The notes beneath the pieces were generated by a model that worked only from the letters and a program-made list of their open reading frames with translations, made no database searches and had not been told where the DNA came from. From NCBI GenBank assembly GCA_965153455.1, contig OZ234494.1, forward strand, positions 3,286,001-3,350,000: a stretch of DNA of 64,000 nucleotides, read 5' to 3'. A program made the translations under genes and the position numbers. The stretch comes from Sphagnum compactum. Lineage: Eukaryota > Bryophyta > Sphagnopsida > Sphagnales. Numbering within the stretch: the first letter of the stretch is position 1; each line of letters starts with the position of its first letter. Shown in pieces: positions 52,172 to 63,605 of this stretch.

Positions 52172-55130
52172 AATACGAGGAGGCTCAGAGGAGTCAACAA
52201 CCTGTGTGTCAGTTCTTTTGTTTTCAACAAAGCAGATTTTTTGAAACTCGGACTTCACAAAACTCTGACCCCCAAGAGAAGTTGCTAGCATTGCCCAAGC
52301 TTCGACTGCACTCTCTGCAGTCTCAAACATTTGCCTTGTTGCCTCTCTCTCTTGAGCATCTTGATCTTCTTGGCACTCATCTTGGACCGGAGCTGTAACC
52401 TCATTATCATCATGATGTTCACAGTCCATTGCTTTTGCTGCTGCTGCAGTGTGTTGAGGCTGAGGATATAATTCTGTCTGCCGCAGCATCGACTCTTTGT
52501 TGTCACTACTGCTGCTTCTGTTGTTGCTGTCAGAAATGCTGCCAGAAAGTGATGAGGCCACCATTGCCAATGAACCCATCAACTCCTCTGTACTTCTCCA
52601 CATGTTGAACGATGCCTCTTTGAGTTCTTGTAATGCACTAGAGTTGTCCTCCTGCCCCAATAGGTACTTTGTGATGAGACTCACAGAGAGTGACAGAGGC
52701 AGAGGTATTTGGAGCTCAGGTATATGTATCTGGATATGTTTTTGTATGCACAGCAGCAGCAGCAGCAGCAGCAATCAGTGTATTCTATCTGAATGCAAAA
52801 TGAGGTACCATGGATCTGGATTAAGATTGCTCACCTTCTTAACAGCCTTTTTGGATGCAGCATTCATGTCTTGAGCTTCTTCTTCAGGTTGTGCCAACCC
52901 ACTGAGAACATACTCCTCATCAGCCTTCATCTGCAGTTCTAAACCGAGTTGTCGGGTTGCTTCCTGACCAGCATCAAATGAGGATTGATCTAAGAAGGGA
53001 ACTCCTCCTGCAGTGTCACTAGAAGTGTCCACACCCAAAAACCTCAAAGCTTGGGTAACACCTTGCATCACATTTCTCATGTAATCATTGCCCACCTCCT
53101 CCTTATCATGTGCCTCTCTCTCTCCCTGAAGCTCTTGAATCCTGTCACCAGCGGTGGTGGTGGTGGAACTACCCTCTGGCTTTGTTTGCAATAATCCAAA
53201 CCAGCCTCTTGATGGCCCAGGAGAAGATGATGTTTCCATCTTCTGAGGCAAATCCCCTTCTCCAGAGTCAAGATCACCACCAACTCCTAGTGCTCCATCA
53301 TCAAAAAGTTTTTCTTCAGAGTCTGTTACTACTGATGCAGCAGTAGTCATAGTAGTAGTAGTTTGCATTCCTTTTTGCTGAGAATCATTTCCTGGAAGCA
53401 ACTTGCTTGGTTCTGCTCCCAGAGACTTTGCTGCCTTCTTCACATCGGAACCAGCCTCCTCCTGATCCACTTCTTCCGGGACCAAAAATGGTATGGTTGA
53501 TAAAATGGAGTGAGCAAAGTCACTGGCCCTGATACCATCTGACCCAAATGCCTTAACAAAAGCCTCGTCCAACTCCTTCACTTGAAACAGATCTGTCACA
53601 AATGGCAGCTGCTGCCACCAACTCTTGTCTGCATCCAAGTCCACGAAGCTCCTAAACTGAACCTGCATACATTACCAGTCAAAAACAAAGCACTGAGACA
53701 AAACCTGAATGTGTACTACTACCCATGAACCTTCTTGGATCATGTTTCTTCCAACAAGATTTTCAAAATGCAGCACAGTGATCAAAATGCTTCAAGATCT
53801 TCTTCCAACACATGATCTAGATCTTACCAACCCACATGATCTATCTTCTCCAGAATTGTATAAACCCAAAACCACCCTCTCTCCATACAATTTACCTCGA
53901 GCTGAAGGGCACCTCCCTTGCCAATACCGCCAAGCTCCACATCCACCTGATGCTTCTTTCCTGTAGTACAAAGAGAAAATACCCTACATGACAGGCTTTT
54001 GCACCTCTACTACACAGAATGGCCATGTACTTGGGAGGAAAATTATTACTTGAAACTCATCTCCAGTAATGCAACAAGATCCAACTCAGAAAAGGCCCAC
54101 AATACTTTCTGTTCTCTGGTGGGCAAACAGGTACATGATGATCAATGAGAGGGGAAAAAAACCCCCCAAATTATAGAAAAGTAAGTCACACACCATCAGA
54201 GAAAGATTCCAGATTTACAGATGAGTTCCCCATTCGGCGATGAGCAGTAATGATATTCGCATCCCATGCAGCAACCTGCATGATGAGCTTGGATGATTTC
54301 AAACCTGGATGTGCTTCGTCCATTTCTCACACAATCTTCCCATTTGGACACATCAATTGCGCATGGTTCATCACCCACCCAAGCAAGCCCAACTGATTGT
54401 GCACTAGTCCAGAAAATGATCATGTGGAAGGTTCATAAAGTGTCCTCAAACCTGGAGAATTTGAGTAGCGGGATTCTTAACATTGAGCTTGAAGTCCTCA
54501 TTCCAGACAGGATCTCGTGTTCTGAAACATCAGGTTCCCACAGCAAAAAAGACGGCATCATCTTGTGATTGCTAAATCTCTCTTTTCAGCAAAAAGACAT
54601 GATTGAACTGCAGTTGCAGGAGCAAAGGAAAATGAAAATTCTTTCAGTGCAGGAATTCCAGCATGAAATTCAGTGCAGGAAATTCTCTCTCCCACATGGT
54701 CAAGAGAAAAAGTAGTAAAAGTGGGTTGGTTGAGTCAAGGTAAAAATCACCCCCATATGGTCTGGCTCTGAGCTTCACAATCTCCGATACGCAGGATCAC
54801 ATATGGATCACTTGTCCCCTGCGTATGACAAGCATTTTAGAGAGAAGAGAAAACTCTGGATCAAAGATGCGTGCTTGAGAGAGTGACAGAGAGCTACAGA
54901 ATTGGACAAATCATATATAGACTCTATATAGTACCCAAGGATCCAGTCCAGGAAAATGACTGCCGCCTTTGAGCTTTACAAAGAGCTGGCCATCGTAAAT
55001 CTCCCGAACAAACTGCCTGCATTTGGAAAATGGGTACCAAATATTACTAAGAAATCTAAGATTATTTTTTTCCTCTGATGTGCATCTTCTAGATTCTATC
55101 AATTTTATTATAATCACTGATCTGCTGCAT

Positions 55131-55161
<31 letters not shown>

Positions 55162-56045
55162 GCCATGACATGAATGCTGTAGGAAGAGAGATAAAAAAGA
55201 GATGAAGATGACCACGTACTTAGCCAAATAAATGGTTTCACAGTCACCCGCATTACACTCGTAAAGACCCACTTTTGCCTGAAAAAACCACAAATATAAG
55301 ACAGACAGACGGCATACACACACAAATCGGAATCTCCTAATCTCTCTGCTGCCTCCTCTGAACCCTGATAAACTCTAAACCCTAAACCCTAATCTCTGCT
55401 GCAAAAAAAAGAACTACTAGAAAATGTGCTTGCACAACAGTCCCTGGCAGAAGAAGATCAAAATAAGATCATGTGTCTCTTGAAAGATATGCTGTGTGGA
55501 AGAAGAAGAAGAAGAAGTTGGAGAATTGCAAAAACCTTTGGTGTATTGTAAGCCTCGAATGCGAATCCAGCGAGAAGAACAGCGAGATCCAGGTCGAAAG
55601 GAGGACGCGGTGGTGGTGGTGGTGATGGTGTTGGTGATGCACATTCTTCTTTGTCCTCTTCTTCAAACCTGGTTTTCACAAGCTGTCTTGGGAGTTTCTT
55701 CTTCGTCTTACCGGAAGAAGAAGAAGAAGAAGAAGAATGGGTGATGAAAGAATGGGAATGTCGTAATGGAAGAAGAAGATGATGATGATGAAGACTGCGA
55801 TGTGTCCGCAACTCTGACGATGATGATGATTCTTTCTTGCACGTGATTTTTTTCCCATCCTTGGGTGTGTTGCTCCCGATCTCCTTGGCAGCAGATACCC
55901 ATTTCATCAAACATTTGATCGAGGAAGAAGAAGTAGAACATGGAGTGTTGTTGTTGAATCGATTCGGATTGCAGGAAGAAGAAGAAGAAGAAGGGAAAGC
56001 GAGTGGAGAATCCTTCCAGGAAGAAGTCGCAGCAACAGATCCCAT
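48608..56045 (-). CDS. HIL1: C2-domain class-3 lipase, plastid HIL1-type galactolipid lipase
   Basis: Homologue of Arabidopsis HIL1 (At4g13550), a heat-induced chloroplast lipase acting on monogalactosyldiacylglycerol. Exons: 56045-55536, 55278-55216, 55012-54935, 54818-54751, 54521-54452, 54275-54194, 53960-53896, 53662-52835, 52651-52202, 51969-51907, 51652-51606, 51255-51210, 50793-50711, 50548-50438, 50292-50208, 49602-49480, 49146-49066, 48880-48755. Phases close through 993 codons. The frame reads on to a stop at 48608 unless a further intron follows. Order: Ser-rich transit-like N-terminus; FDLDLAVLLAGFAFEAYNTP (about 150-168); C2 domain (about 192-312: LDPWGTSDPYVILRIGD, RDPVWNEDFKL); a roughly 420-residue acidic linker beginning WWQQLPFVTDLF; lipase domain with GHSLGG (Ser ~836), NHRDIIPTVP (Asp ~896) and GYCHIGQPVYL (His ~909). 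The triad appears complete. The exon 9 acceptor could instead give 52666. Confidence 0.87.
49690..49800. repeat. About 31 bp tandem repeat in a lipase intron
   Basis: Three to four diverged units of the type CAGACAGTCAAGATCAAATT followed by CGGTTGCC lie head to tail within the intron between exons 15 and 16 of the lipase gene. The plus-strand frame reads as a repeated SPDQIPLP-like peptide, but this is antisense to the gene and has no other support. Confidence 0.7.
52137..52168. repeat. AG microsatellite in a lipase intron
   Basis: About 15 AG units lie in the intron after exon 9 of the lipase gene (CT on its sense strand). A CAG run of seven units at 52752-52772 lies in the preceding intron, and a CTT run of about ten units at 55131-55160 lies in the intron between exons 2 and 3. 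All are intronic. Confidence 0.85.
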
Positions 56046-56470
56046 TCTCTGAATTTTTTCGCTCCTTTCGATCAAATCCGTCAACAAAAGTCGGAACACA
56101 CGAAGAAGAAGAAGAAGAAGAATTTCGAACCCAAACCAACAACAACAACAACAACTTGTTCCGAGTGAGAGTTTCAAACTATAACGACGACATGAAGCAA
56201 GCAACCAACCACACGATACTTCCGAGAAAAACAAGAATTGGGTCGCGGATTTTCCAACTACCCAATTCTCAAAATGCAGTTTTCTATGTGAGAACATCCT
56301 CGGATGCCATTTTCGACAACACCCAATCTCTTTCCCATCGCTGCGATGCCCATCATCTCTAGAGTGTATTTTCAGCCGCGAATTCCAGGAAAAGGTTTTG
56401 TCCACTAGCTACCGATGAGTGATTCAAATGCTTCTTCACAATCTAGAGAGAGAGAGAGAGAGAGAGATGG
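56046..56470 (-). promoter_or_regulatory. 5' region of the lipase gene
   Basis: The sequence upstream of the lipase start contains GAA/TTC trinucleotide runs (56101-56123) and an AG microsatellite of about 12 units at 56444-56467. A minus-strand frame continues open upstream of the chosen ATG as far as 56405. I chose 56045 because it starts a Ser-rich, transit-peptide-like N-terminus; no family motif lies upstream. No TATA box is identified with confidence. Confidence 0.35.
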
Positions 56471-57060
56471 TTTGCGACTCTTATGATGTCATTCTTTGAA
56501 GCACTTTCTGACACAAAGAGTGGGAAATAATATACATTGTCTGGAGCAAAACCTTGGCACAGATAATGCAATATCCATCCCCCTCCCCCCAAAACCCCAA
56601 ACTTGCAAACTAGGAAATGTTTGTTGAATTTTTATTTTACTTTTGTTGTTGCAGCTATCCCACAAAAAACCTCAGGGCTTGGTGGTTTGTGCCTGATGGA
56701 TGATACAACTGCATGATGGAGCATCATGAGAAGTCATCCTCCTCCAGAAGATTGATCCTTCACCCCTGGTAAGGACAAATCATTGTTTGCAGACATGTAA
56801 CTAGAGGCTCAGCAAGATTTGAGCATCACATATCTGTATGAATTTTGCTCAATTTCCACCACCACCCCATCGGCTTCCACATCTGCCAGAGTGACAATAG
56901 ATGCAGAGATGGATTTGAGAGTATGGGACATACCTGTGGGATGTGAATTGAATGATGTTTTGAGAGTCTATAGCTTTGCAGCATGATCATGAGACCTGTG
57001 GGATGTGAATTGAATGATGTTTTGGAGAGAGTCTACAGATTTGTAGCATGATGATCTCAT

Positions 57061-57900
57061 TTAGAAGAGGAGCAGACAGATGATCACGAAGCAGCCCAGG
57101 AGAATTAGCAAACGTGAAAGGAGAGCTTCCTGCTGGTGGTTTGGCATCTGCACAGGAGGTGGTTGTTGTTGTTGAGCTGGATGCATGCTGGACATGCCAG
57201 TTGCAGTGGATCCAAGGTGAATGCCTGGAGCTCCTGCACCACCTAATCCACCACTGCTTTCTGGGAAGCCATGCAAGTGAAAGCCAAAGAGGGAAGGGAA
57301 CAACCCGAATCCAGCCGAGAGTGTGATGTTGCCAAAGCGTGCAGTTGCAGCTGGACCTGCAGGGCTGGACATGAAATTGAATCCATGGTGCGAAGAAGAA
57401 TGGTATGATGATGGAGGATGCTGCTGCTGCTCTGACGATGAGTGTTGCCGGGGTGCAGTCTCAGGTCTTTGTCCAGCTGGTCGTTGTGGAATGCTCATCA
57501 TCATCACACCTGGCACAGCTTTGGTGCGAGGATCCACACAACATCCAACCTTGCCTCTCCCATACAATGGGATCACTCTCTCTTCTTCTACACTTGCCTT
57601 ACATACTGGACATTCTTGACAGATACTGTGCATCTGAAGCCACTGGTAGAGACATGGCCAGCAGAACAGATGTCCACAAAGAGTCACCACTGGATCCTGC
57701 GCCAGCTCCAAGCAAATGTTGCAATCAAAGCTTCCCCCTTGCTGCTGCTGCTGCTGCTGTTGCTGCAGCAGCTGCTCACTGTTGTTGCCTGCAGATGTTG
57801 CATCCTCTCCCACAGGGCTGGATGCAGCAGCAAATTCTGCTGCAAATTCCTGCAACTCAGCAGCAGCAGCAGCAGCACATGATTCTTCTACAAGATTCAT
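57061..57900 (-). CDS. RMA/RNF5-type RING E3 ubiquitin ligase, tail-anchored
   Basis: A single-exon frame of 279 residues. A C3HC4 RING finger spans residues 60-100 with ligands Cys60, Cys63, Cys75, His77, Cys80, Cys83, Cys97 and Cys100 (motifs [28 protein letters not shown]). It is followed by the RMA-typical VIPLYGRG. A hydrophobic stretch at about 259-278 at the very C-terminus predicts a tail anchor in the ER membrane. Plant RMA1-3 and animal RNF5 share this layout and act in ER quality control and turnover of membrane proteins such as aquaporins. The N-terminus has an Ala run, a Glu/Ala-rich stretch and nine Gln; the region 100-255 is Gln/Pro/Ser-rich. Length is slightly above the roughly 250 of Arabidopsis RMAs. 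The ORF starts at the only Met in an appropriate position. Target proteins cannot be told from sequence. Confidence 0.88.
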   Translation of the reverse strand: MNLVEESCAAAAAAELQEFAAEFAAASSPVGEDATSAGNNSEQLLQQQQQQQQQGGSFDCNICLELAQDPVVTLCGHLFCWPCLYQWLQMHSICQECPVCKASVEEERVIPLYGRGKVGCCVDPRTKAVPGVMMMSIPQRPAGQRPETAPRQHSSSEQQQHPPSSYHSSSHHGFNFMSSPAGPAATARFGNITLSAGFGLFPSLFGFHLHGFPESSGGLGGAGAPGIHLGSTATGMSSMHPAQQQQPPPVQMPNHQQEALLSRLLILLGCFVIICLLLF

Positions 57901-58354
57901 GTCACTCTCTGCATACAGGCTGGCCCTTTTGAGAACCTACTTCCTTTTTCTCCCCCTTCTCCTCCTCCTCCTGTTCTCAATTCTGCTGCACTGAACCCTC
58001 CAGTTGTGCTTTGCTGCTTTGCTGTTCAGATGCTCTCTCTGTCTCTCTCTGTCTCTCTTTATTTCTTCCTTCCTTGCATCAACATCACCTCATGAAGAAG
58101 ATAGTTTTAAATGGTGAGGGGATTGGGATGCTGAAACCTGATTGATTTCACAGCTTTTCTGAATGAGAAAGTATCATGATTGCTTGCTTGATTGATTGAT
58201 GATCCTATACTCTTGCAAACAGAATTGAACATTGCAAGTCCTAGAGCTTCTCATCCTCAACAACCATACCCATTGATGCACAGCCTCAGCAATTCGATTC
58301 GGAGGAAGAGGAGGAGGAGGAGGTGGAATTCTTTCTTTGCTTGCTGGAGGAATA

Positions 58355-58445
58355 CTCTTTGATTGTTGGAAGAACTGTGCTCTTTGATTGCTGAAGGAAC
58401 TCTTTGAACTCTTTGATTGCTGAAGGAATTCTTTGATTGTTGTTG
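58355..58445. repeat. Short repeat around CTTTGATTGCTGAAGGAA
   Basis: Four units of CTTTGATTG(C/T)TGAAGGAA(C/T)T type occur between 58357 and 58440, upstream of the RING gene. Minus-strand frames through this block are open (for example 58506-58174, 110 codons, with a proline run) but show no family motif. The block could belong to the 5' UTR of the RING gene. Confidence 0.5.
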
Positions 58446-59275
58446 TTTTTGGTGATGTGCCAGGCAACTGCTGCTGCTCACTCCCAGAACCCACAAATTT
58501 GCACAATTGAGATCATTCATCAACAAGAATTGCAATGATGTCAAATGGGTTGTGAGGAAAACAACAACACCAGATAGTACCATAGACAGGGATGTAGCAA
58601 AAGCTTGTCAACAACAGGCATGATGATGCATGTATGTGTGTAACAGAAATCAGGAGGTCAAGAAACTATGGGGAGAAGGAGAAACTCAACGTGTGACAAA
58701 CCAAAAAAGAGGAGCATCCATCATCATCATATCATCATCACAAATGCATTGCCAAAACAACAAGAGAGTTGATCCAGAGAGGTCACAAAATGGCAACAAA
58801 TTCTGAGAGAGAGAGAGAGAGAGAGTTGGGTGTTGTGTGGGATCAGCATGTGATTTGAGACCCACAGGAACAACGTGACGCTTCCATTTGGGTCTCAAAT
58901 CCTTTACACCCATAGGCTCTCTCTCTTTCTCTCTCTCTCTCTTCTCTCCTGTGTCTTTTTTTCTCTTCTTTTTGGGGTGCTTCTGGTTTGCATATTTATT
59001 CTTAGCCAAATCTTTTGACAGTTAGTTTCCAAGAGGCAAAAGTCTGTTGAGAATTGATTTGTTTTCTCTCTGCAGACAGACACCCAATGCTCTCAATTCC
59101 ATTCCCCAAACAATCAACACGATCCCTCTCTCTCTCTCTCTTTGATTTTTTTTATTACATACATACAAACAAAGATCTCTCTCTCTCTCTCTCTCTCTGA
59201 TCTTTTTTTTCCTGGAATTCTGGAACTTGCAGCAGAGTTCTGTTTCACAAGAATCTCTGAAATTTCCTTGCAGCA

Positions 59276-59550
59276 CAATGCGCATTTTGGATGTATGGTG
59301 GAGGAGTAGATGTACCATATGCAAGAAGAGACCGAAGGTTCTTTGTCAGGATTTGAACGAGGACTGACCAGATTTCAAAAAAAATCTCCAATCTCTTGCA
59401 CATGCATTTTCGATGCGTGGAGGAGATGTGTACCGTAGGCAAAAAGAGATTGAAGGTGTTTTTCTTTGTCCTGATTTGAACCAGGTCTTACCCTCGTTTC
59501 ACAAAAATCTCAAATCCCTTGCACATGCAATTTCAATGTGGGGAGGAGAT
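59276..59550. repeat. Diverged repeat of about 125 bp, two and a half copies
   Basis: The segment GCATTTTGGATG(T)(A)TGG followed by GGAGGAG and GTACC(A/G)TA recurs at about 59280, 59405 and (partial) 59526. The intervening blocks share a CTTTGTC(A/C)(G/T)GATTTGAAC motif and CTTGCACATGCA. Both strands show short open frames, but these are repeat artefacts. Confidence 0.7.
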
Positions 59551-59735
59551 GTACTGAATAATGCAAAAGAATTCAATCAAAGAGAACAGATTATTTATCA
59601 CATTTCTTTGCCCATATGCCATGATGGATGTCAAGAAATCAAAACATGGGTGGTGCCCAAATGCTCGAGATTTAGCAACCCACAACCCAACAATTCATCA
59701 TATTCACATACATGATGCAATAGACAAAGGGGGAA

Positions 59736-59893
59736 AAAGGCTTATGTTAAGAAGAGCATATTGATCTCTTTCAATCTTCAATGTTTCAATTGTCTAGATT
59801 GTTGAGTATTCTTAAAAGGCTTATGTTAAGAAGAGCATATTGATCTCTTTCAATCTTCAATGTTTCAATTGTCTAGATTGTTGAGTATTCTTG
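59736..59893. repeat. 79 bp nearly perfect tandem duplication
   Basis: The segment starting AAAGGCTTATGTTAAGAAG and ending GTTGAGTATTCTT is present twice, head to tail, with a period of 79 bp. The copies are identical over almost all of their length, so the duplication is recent. The neighbourhood has no gene. Confidence 0.9.
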
Positions 59894-59899
59894 AAAGAC

Positions 59900-62590
59900 A
59901 AAAAAAGGGTAGTGAAAAGAGGAATGCATGTTTCATCCTCATGCTTGTGTTACCAAGACAACACAAGCACATATGAGCAAAGCCCCAAGTATGATCCTCA
60001 TGTGATGCTATATAAAATATGGAGATTTGGTTCCTTGCCTATTTGTGGGTATATTGGGTAAGGTTGATTCACGAATGGTATTGCATCTCATAGCATTGCG
60101 GAGATATTGTGGGTGCAAAACATCATGAAAGCGTGTACAATTGTGAACTTGAACTTAAAACCCTTTTAGATTTGAACATGTGGTTGCATTGCTCTCTATC
60201 TCTCAATTAGAGCAATACCCATCAACAACAACAACAATAAAATGGCCTTTCTAGTATGTTTTGGAAGATGTATTACAATACACTTTCCATTCAATTCACT
60301 GAAGTTTTTTGAATTTTCTACATATCATGCAACTTTTGACGTAATCTTCTCCTCCTTATTTATGTCAAGAAGAACTTTTTATCATGGTAGATTGATCAAA
60401 AGCAATTTTATTAAATAAAAAATATCAATCCTTTTGGAGATTATTATATTGTGCACATATTACATGTCCAAATTCAATTCCACTATTAAAGGTTGTGGTT
60501 CGTCCAAAGTGTTGTGTAGAGGCCATTTTATTGCTACTTTTGGAATTGGTCTTTAAGTACAAAAACCGAGTCAAAAGGGAGAGAATTTAGCTTAGAGGTG
60601 TGCAAGTGAACCTCCTACCAATTCTTTACCATTGAACTTGACTTGGGGGTGCCAACAACTTGTCAAGTCAAGTCGAGGGTGACTCGAGGGTTTCAACGAC
60701 TTGTGAAGTCAAGTCTTATGTGTTGTGCTTTAGAAACAAAAAGAAAAGAAAAAGGGAGAACATTTAATTTGGGGTTTCTTTATAAACAAAAAGGAAACAA
60801 ACATAATGATAAAAATCGGATGCAAACAACTTGGATCTTTACCCATGTAAAAATATTGTAATGGAATTAATAAAATGGCCAAAATTCAAATGCAATCTAA
60901 AACTAAAAACAATCCTTTCCATTAAGATTTTTTTTTTTCAATTTTGTGATATTGAAAATGTTGGAATTTTTTTTTTCAAAAATTAGCAAAACTAGTTGAA
61001 CTTATACAATGAAAAAATCAGAAATTTCCCATTTTTGGTCCAAAAATGAAGAAAAAAAAAATCCAACAAATTGAAATCTTATACTTTCCATATTCAACAT
61101 TAAAATAAACTTCTTTATTTTCATTTTTTAAATGCTTTTAATTATGATCTAGTATGGGATCCAAAGGTGTAAAACAAATTCTATCTTAAATATTTATCCT
61201 CTAATTGAGTACTCCATCATTTTATAATGGCCAAATTACCTTTGAGTGCATGATAATTTGTTGTAATTGTTCAACCTTTTTTTGGTTTGGATTCATGTCA
61301 AACATTCTAGTTAGAATGTTTTTGTTCCGTCCAATCTCTTCAATTGTGTATTAAAAAAATTCACATGAAAAAAAATATTTAAAAAACATAATCTTCATTT
61401 TGAAAAAAAGTTGTTACAAGTAGTGAATGATGAAAGATATCTTAAGACCCCATTCCCCCCAATTTAATGTTTTGTATTTAGATATGTCATTATATCTCCA
61501 TTGTTTTCAACAACAATGAAGTTTTAAATTAGACTAATTTGTATATTTATCATCATTCTTCCACCTTTTTGGAATAACTCTTCGGATTCTAAATCGTTGA
61601 CCTCTTCATTAAACCTTATGTAATAGAATATAAATCACATGTCAAAATTATTACACAAGGAGAATATGGGCCAAAAAAACCAATATGTAATAAAACAAAC
61701 AATCAATGTGAGAAAACATAAGTTTTTGGCAACATAAAAATCATTTTTGATTCCTTTGCTAATATAGTGTTTAAAATGATTTTGGGGGGTTCCCAATGTG
61801 TTCCCAATAGAACTAATTTTATCCCATATCCTTCACCTTGAATTATATATTATTACAACATATATAAGCAACCCAAAAGCAAAAGGTGACTATAATATAT
61901 ATTTTTTGAGATTGTCCAAAGATTTTATTTTAGTTTTTCACACATGTGTCCTTGAATATGTTTTTATTTAAATGACTAAAAATGTTATTCATTATTAGAA
62001 GTTTTGAAAGCAAATGGGTTGGAAATGTTTATATACATTGTTGAAATAAATTGAAGGTTCAAGAAGTTTTCTCGTTTTGAAAACAAAGTGGTTGAAAAAA
62101 AGTTCTTCTATACATGTATTTTTTGTGAAGAGAAGATTGTGAGTTTTGAACACATGATGATGATTTTAAAAATATTTCAAAACTTAGCATGAGATAGCAA
62201 AGGAAAGCCTAAATACAAAAGACAACTTTACAAATAATTTTAATACATTTGATATTGTGTTGTTGGCTTGGGTATATTAAAATTTGTATAAGGTCACCAC
62301 CCATCCTTATGTGATGTACTATTTTAAGTTGAAGTGTGCATAATTTCAAATTTCTTATGGAACATTTAATTTAATTTTTAACAATGAATAATTTTTTTTA
62401 GAAAAAACAAAAATCATTCTTAAAAAATGAGTAACTTTTGCTCCATTGGTTTAAAAATTGCAAGATGACAAATTGTGCACATTGTCTCAACAAGGATTTT
62501 TAAACAATAATAATACCAAAAGCACAATCAATGAACCTTCATCATTTGGGGAGGTCACATTAATGGTCACATGGAAACTAAACAATATTT
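59900..62590. other. AT-rich gene-free stretch
   Basis: Only short ORFs occur, and none has a recognisable motif. I find no LTR, TIR or RNA gene here. The sequence resembles the other AT-rich intergenic parts of the window (4.7-7.5, 10.7-13.5, 19.4-21.6 and 26-28.4 kb). Confidence 0.5.
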
Positions 62591-62702
62591 TATGTAATTT
62601 AAATAATAATTTAAAATTTAATTTAATTTAAATAATTATTTTTATTTTTATTTTAAATTTAAATTAAATGAATTTATTTTTAATTAATTTAATTTAAATT
62701 TG
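62585..62702. other. Extreme AT tract at a composition boundary
   Basis: About 115 bp consist almost only of A and T (runs of AATTTAAATT, TTTTATTTTT and TTAATTAATTTAA). Within 60 bp the sequence then turns into a very GC-rich minisatellite. Such tracts can be easily unwound or act as matrix-attachment-like DNA; that role is an inference. Confidence 0.4.
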
Positions 62703-62769
62703 GAACTGGAAATGAAGAACCGCCCAACATTCTTTCTTAGTTCTTTACTCACAAATAAATACACCACAT

Positions 62770-63250
62770 GGCGGGTCCCCGAAAGAATCGCCGGGCGACT
62801 GTCCAGCGCAACGAGCGGGTCACCCAATGACTCCCCGGGCAACTGCAGCAAGGTAACGACCGCTGTCGTCGCCCAATGAATCCTCGGGCAAATGCACCAA
62901 ACTTCACGACCGGGTCGCTCGCCCCGTGAATCTCCGGCCTCGTGAGCGAGTCACCTGCAGCGTAACGACTTGTGTCGCCCAATGAATCCTCGGCCGACTA
63001 CTGCAGCAGCAACGTAACGACCGGATCGGATCGCCCAATGAACCCTCGGGTCGAAACTGCGGCAGAGAGAGTAACGACCGGATCGGGTCGCCCAATGAAT
63101 CCTCGGGTCAAAACTGCAGCAGAGTGACGACCGACCGGGTCGCCCAATGAATCTTCAGGCAAATGCAGCAGCGTCACGATCGGGTCAGCCGAAGAATCTT
63201 CAGGCGATTCCAGCCACGTAACCGCCGGGTCACCCCATGAATCCCCGGCC
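62770..63250 (+). promoter_or_regulatory. GC-rich minisatellite with six CCAAT boxes upstream of PECT1
   Basis: About ten units of 45-60 bp, with a consensus running CGACCGGGTCGCCCAATGAA, then TCCTCGGG, then AACTGCAGCAG and GTAACGACC. CCAAT boxes, each in the context CCCAATGA, lie at 62824, 62873, 62979, 63035, 63093 and 63144. Units near 62921, 63186 and 63230 have degenerate boxes. The array ends about 450 bp before the PECT1 start. Minus-strand frames are open throughout because of the repeat and are not taken as genes. Binding by NF-Y is inferred from the motif and its flanks. Confidence 0.6.
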
Positions 63251-63605
63251 GCGCTCGCGCTGGCTGCGGCGGCTCCCACCACTGCTCCTCGTGTGCTTGC
63301 GTGTTTGCAGCGTTGCCTCTCCCCCTCCCCCCTGCCGCGTCGCTTCCTTGCTGCTGTGCTTCCTTGTTCTCTTCTGAGATCGGTAGCAGCTGCTGTTGTT
63401 GCTGTTGCAGTTGTTGCTGTTTTTCTTTTGTTGTTTTGGTCAGTTTTGTTTTTGGGTCCTTTTGGAATAGAGTTCTTGAGTGCTTATGTGCAGTACTGAA
63501 TACCAGAATTGGCGTCATGGGCATTGTTATTCACAGCTTGTAGATTGCGGGATTGTTAATATTGTACCGAGTTTCGATTGGGTTTTGTTTGATTTTTTTT
63601 CTTAG

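Noticed and set aside
58174-58583. Minus-strand 110-codon ORF with a proline run upstream of the RING gene
   Set aside because: It runs through a short repeat and shows no family motif. It more likely belongs to an untranslated leader, though a short protein is possible.
62749-63282. Open minus-strand frames of 63-94 codons over the GC-rich minisatellite
   Set aside because: All frames are open because the repeat unit lacks stops. The peptides are the repeat translated, with no conserved motif, and the region is better explained as the PECT1 promoter array.
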